In this document: piece by piece, positions 57,201-58,504 of the stretch
How the letters are laid out: each line of letters begins with the position of its first letter
Position numbering within the stretch: position 1 is the stretch's first letter
Assembly (NCBI GenBank): GCA_013289955.1
Contig: JABCYZ010000040.1
Location: forward strand, 1-58,504
From: Acidobacteriota bacterium
GTDB taxonomy: Bacteria; Acidobacteriota; Terriglobia; Acidiferrales; UBA7541
Length of the DNA stretch: 58,504 nt
Direction: 5' to 3'
Program-made: the position numbers and the translations under genes
The notes under the pieces: model-generated
Seen by the model: only the letters and a program-made list of their open reading frames with translations
The model's database searches: none
What the model was told of the DNA's origin: nothing

Positions 57201-57509
57201 GCCATACTGAGTTCCGAACCACATGAATCCTTGATCGTCTTGTACGATTTCATTAACTTGGGTTTGGGAGAGTCCTTGAGCTGTCGACAGTCGGGAAAAT
57301 CGGATATCGTCGCCATCGATTGCTGGAATTCGCATGGAGCGTGTGATGCCAGGATGCACTTCAGCGGTGACCGTCTTGGGAGTCGCCCGCTTGTCTCCTT
57401 GAGCCGCCGAAAGGGACGCAGACAAGACCATAAGGAATAATAGAAGCGTAGAGATGGCCCTCCATTCACACGATGTTGGTCTACGCGTTTCTCGTTGGCA
57501 AGGTTGCAC
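54237..57509 (-). CDS. Beta-propeller hybrid sensor histidine kinase (Reg_prop, Y_Y_Y, HisKA_3)
   Basis: About 1090 residues from GTG 57509, which has AGGAGAG 7 nt ahead. Signal sequence (STLLLFLMVLSASLSAA), then about 14 Reg_prop blades (repeats such as DRTGMLWLATGSGLFRLNP and DHSGTVWVSTENGLNKLN) making a periplasmic two-propeller sensor, a Y_Y_Y domain (NPDANRYRYKLEKLDRDW), one membrane helix (FRLLCIVATLSMLWTLYLI), and a kinase core with RIARELHDTLLQGVQGL and RFRDDGCGIDP. Kinases of this type sense poly- or oligosaccharides in Bacteroidetes; in Acidobacteria the ligands are mostly unknown. The partner response regulator follows at once. Confidence 0.92.
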   Translation of the reverse strand: MQPCQRETRRPTSCEWRAISTLLLFLMVLSASLSAAQGDKRATPKTVTAEVHPGITRSMRIPAIDGDDIRFSRLSTAQGLSQTQVNEIVQDDQGFMWFGTQYGLDRYDGYEFKVFTQDPSRASSLSCVYIHSLFKDRSGSLWVGCDQFLDRFDSLHETFTHYRIDAGEVANYVSKISQDRTGMLWLATGSGLFRLNPDTAQIIHYVHDPANPSSLGSNQVRCTLEDRTGRFWVAAGENLEEFDRESGRVLSRVRVSDGLRLISFYEDHLGIFWITYITNKSGSGLAVLDRSTNSLIPYSIYDRKSGKELPAGFMAATEDNSQTLWFASFGAGLLKLDREHGVFIRYRNHPENLESIADDRVMSLRGDSEGNVWVGLLASEPNFFRTETAPFMPLVTRSNPRSHGEKIVNAVYEDRGQALWVATPGALNRINRRSGEFTSYQPPGQGLSSDVIAITEDRGGSLWIGSYGAGLSRFDPRTGRFRTYLHEPDNPSSLSNNIVSRMLIDHAGTMWVGTYNGLDRFDPRNESFVVYKQNTKSDDEVYANFTEDKSGYLWMGGWGGLNRFDPKTAQFTVYEHRVDNPSSLSDNAVTSTYVDHSGTVWVSTENGLNKLNRGSGTFTHYYVKDGLPSNAVSCILEDQFDMLWMSTNRGLSRFDPVSNRFTNYSTVDGLPGNDFTGWDACFKSASGEMFFGGFSGGVAFFPDKVISTSYPLPLVLTDFQLAGRSVEVGAKSPLGKSISYTKDVTLAQDQNMFSVSFAALTYFNPDANRYRYKLEKLDRDWIEVGSDRRVASYTTLPAGKYTFHVQSATRQGVWNEPGLALGITILPPWWGTFWFRLLCIVATLSMLWTLYLIRLKQMEAEIRARIEERLGERERIARELHDTLLQGVQGLILRFQAVAERIPASEPARQMIEKALDRADEVLVQGRDRVKNLRLTAQKKTLREALTDVIKDLAVSKGVEFSVIVEGEVRKLNPLVRDEAYWIGHEALVNALHHADPKHIEAEIAYDPSQLRLRFRDDGCGIDPEILEAGGKPGHWGMRGMRERAAKIGAHLETWSQPGAGTEVELRIPGSVAYTAQGNRSPWRRLRQLW

Positions 57510-57830
57510 GCGCAACTCTCCTGGAAACCCTGCACCAGACGATTTCTTCCAGCCTTCAGATGGTCTCACTCGTTTCAGGAGCCCCAGCAACAGAATTCAT
57601 CGGACTCCACAGCATTGAAATGTTATCGGAATTACGGCTCGTCTACCACGGCGCCCCCGGCGCCTCTTCCGTTGGTTGTCTAGACGCAGCGGCAAGCAAT
57701 CATCGCTCTTCGAGTCCGTGCAATGCCCCCCTCAAGAGGGTTGCTTGAGACCAACCCTTTTTGGTCTATCGATTGCCGCCGGTGTCCGAATACGCTGACC
57801 GGCTTATGGCCGTCCGTTGGTTTTTCGGTA

Positions 57831-58277
57831 ATGCGAACGGCCTCAAGAATTGCAGCTTTCTTGGGCGTAGCAAATACACCCCGAGACAAAGGATTCACTG
57901 TTCTGCAACGCCTATTCTCCATGTTTCCCAATGGATGGCCTGGAGCTGCTCTGCTCCTGCTAAGACTCGTCGCGGGTATTCTACTTATTTATGACGGAGT
58001 CGTTGCTCTCCGGACGGGGCCTGACCTGCAAACCACGACCCTGCACTCGGCGGCGGTTGGAGCCGGGACACTGCTGATAGTGGGGTTGTGGACGCCTGTC
58101 GCCGGTACGCTGGTCATGCTCGTCGAAGTTTGTTTCCTGCTTCTCGGAACGACTCAAGCGCAAAGTAACATTCTCTTGGGAGCTTTGGGAGCGGCACTCG
58201 CTGTTCTGGGGCCGGGCAATCGATCTATCGACGCGCTGCACTATGGCAGAAAACGCTTTGATATCCGTGATCCATAG
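57831..58277 (+). CDS. DoxX-like small membrane protein
   Basis: Up to 148 residues. The conserved part begins near 57903 with LQRLFSMFPNGWPGAALLLLRL and has four hydrophobic helices (AALLLLRLVAGILLIYDGV, AAVGAGTLLIVGLW, AGTLVMLVEVCFLLLG, ILLGALGAALAVLGPG), as in the DoxX family. The true start is uncertain: ATG 57831 and ATG 57921 are possible, AAGGA (57889-57893) favours a start near 57903, which has only CTG, and the frame is open back to 57723. Divergent from the propeller kinase, with 320 nt between. The role of such proteins is often linked to oxidative stress or envelope respiration. Confidence 0.65.
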   Translation: MRTASRIAAFLGVANTPRDKGFTVLQRLFSMFPNGWPGAALLLLRLVAGILLIYDGVVALRTGPDLQTTTLHSAAVGAGTLLIVGLWTPVAGTLVMLVEVCFLLLGTTQAQSNILLGALGAALAVLGPGNRSIDALHYGRKRFDIRDP

Positions 58278-58504
58278 CTTCTTGCGAAAACAGTTGGAAT
58301 CACTGCCATTAACACCGCGGCTGGGACGAATGTCCCTGGAGAATGCCCCGCAGCTCTGCGCTAGATCATTGGATATTTAGCCCACGTCTCTCACAGCCTG
58401 CCATAAGAGGAATGAAGTGTGTTCGAACTGGGAGTTGTGGGTTATTTTCGCGGGGTGTTGTTGTGTAGCGGACCCGTTTTTCGTTTTGCGTGAGAGTTTT
58501 TTAC
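58278..58504. other. Right edge, no supportable feature
   Basis: The final 227 nt show no reading frame with ribosome binding site, hairpin or repeat that I can support. The window may end inside an intergenic region. Confidence 0.4.

Noticed and set aside
51460..58384. TTGGATATTTAG found both near 51468 and near 58369
   Set aside because: A 12-base match between two places is expected many times by chance in a 58-kb window, and the flanks agree only loosely.
1..58504. CRISPR arrays, rRNA or tRNA genes, transposases
   Set aside because: Looked for on both strands; no regularly spaced repeats, no cloverleaf and no DDE, HUH or recombinase motifs were recognised.

Overview
The window reads as chromosomal DNA of an Acidobacteriota bacterium. 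The strongest sign is four copies of a large duplicated FtsX/MacB-type permease of the acidobacterial ADOP kind, each directly behind a short acidobacterial-type PadR repressor gene. High-GC coding, frequent 4-nt ATGA/GTGA gene overlaps and many orphan signalling genes fit this. No rRNA, tRNA, CRISPR array or insertion-sequence transposase was seen.

Region 1 (1-20 kb): four PadR-ADOP cassettes (275-3312, 6839-9819, 10217-13295, 14700-17770). Each has its own dyad or repeat over the promoter, and cassettes 2 and 4 share a 13-bp operator half-site. Between them lie an orphan PAS-PAS-GAF sensor, a TetR regulator divergent from an alpha/beta hydrolase with paired dyads between, a NIPSNAP protein, and a Phd antitoxin whose PIN-domain toxin is broken. 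Two secreted-protein genes follow on the minus strand: a LamG-like protein and a DUF1028-TPR protein.

Region 2 (20.6-36.5 kb): a plus-strand type IV secretion / conjugation locus in the order sigma-like gene, virB2, B3, B4, small ORF, B9, B10, B5, B6, B8, two small ORFs, two winged-helix proteins (the first resembling replication-relaxation proteins), small ORF, virD4, virB11, small ORF, CHC2-Toprim primase. Most junctions overlap or nearly touch, so this is probably one transcription unit. I see no canonical relaxase, integrase or partition gene in the window. This locus, with its unassigned small proteins and possible non-canonical relaxosome, is the best candidate for an undescribed system.

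Region 3 (36.7-43.9 kb): an AhpD-like/PAS histidine kinase; a three-gene minus-strand operon for a cell-envelope assembly (secreted protein, two-helix membrane protein, secreted trypsin-like protease with RCC1 repeats); and two PilZ-like proteins.

Region 4 (43.9-58.5 kb): a DM13 protein; a minus-strand run headed by a LysR regulator with three alpha/beta hydrolases and a short-chain dehydrogenase, several of them with altered catalytic motifs; a patch of decaying oxidoreductase genes; an ECF sigma factor; a dienelactone hydrolase; another secreted alpha/beta hydrolase; a beta-propeller two-component system; and a DoxX-like membrane protein near the right edge.

All functional names are read by eye from motifs and family resemblance; no database search was run.
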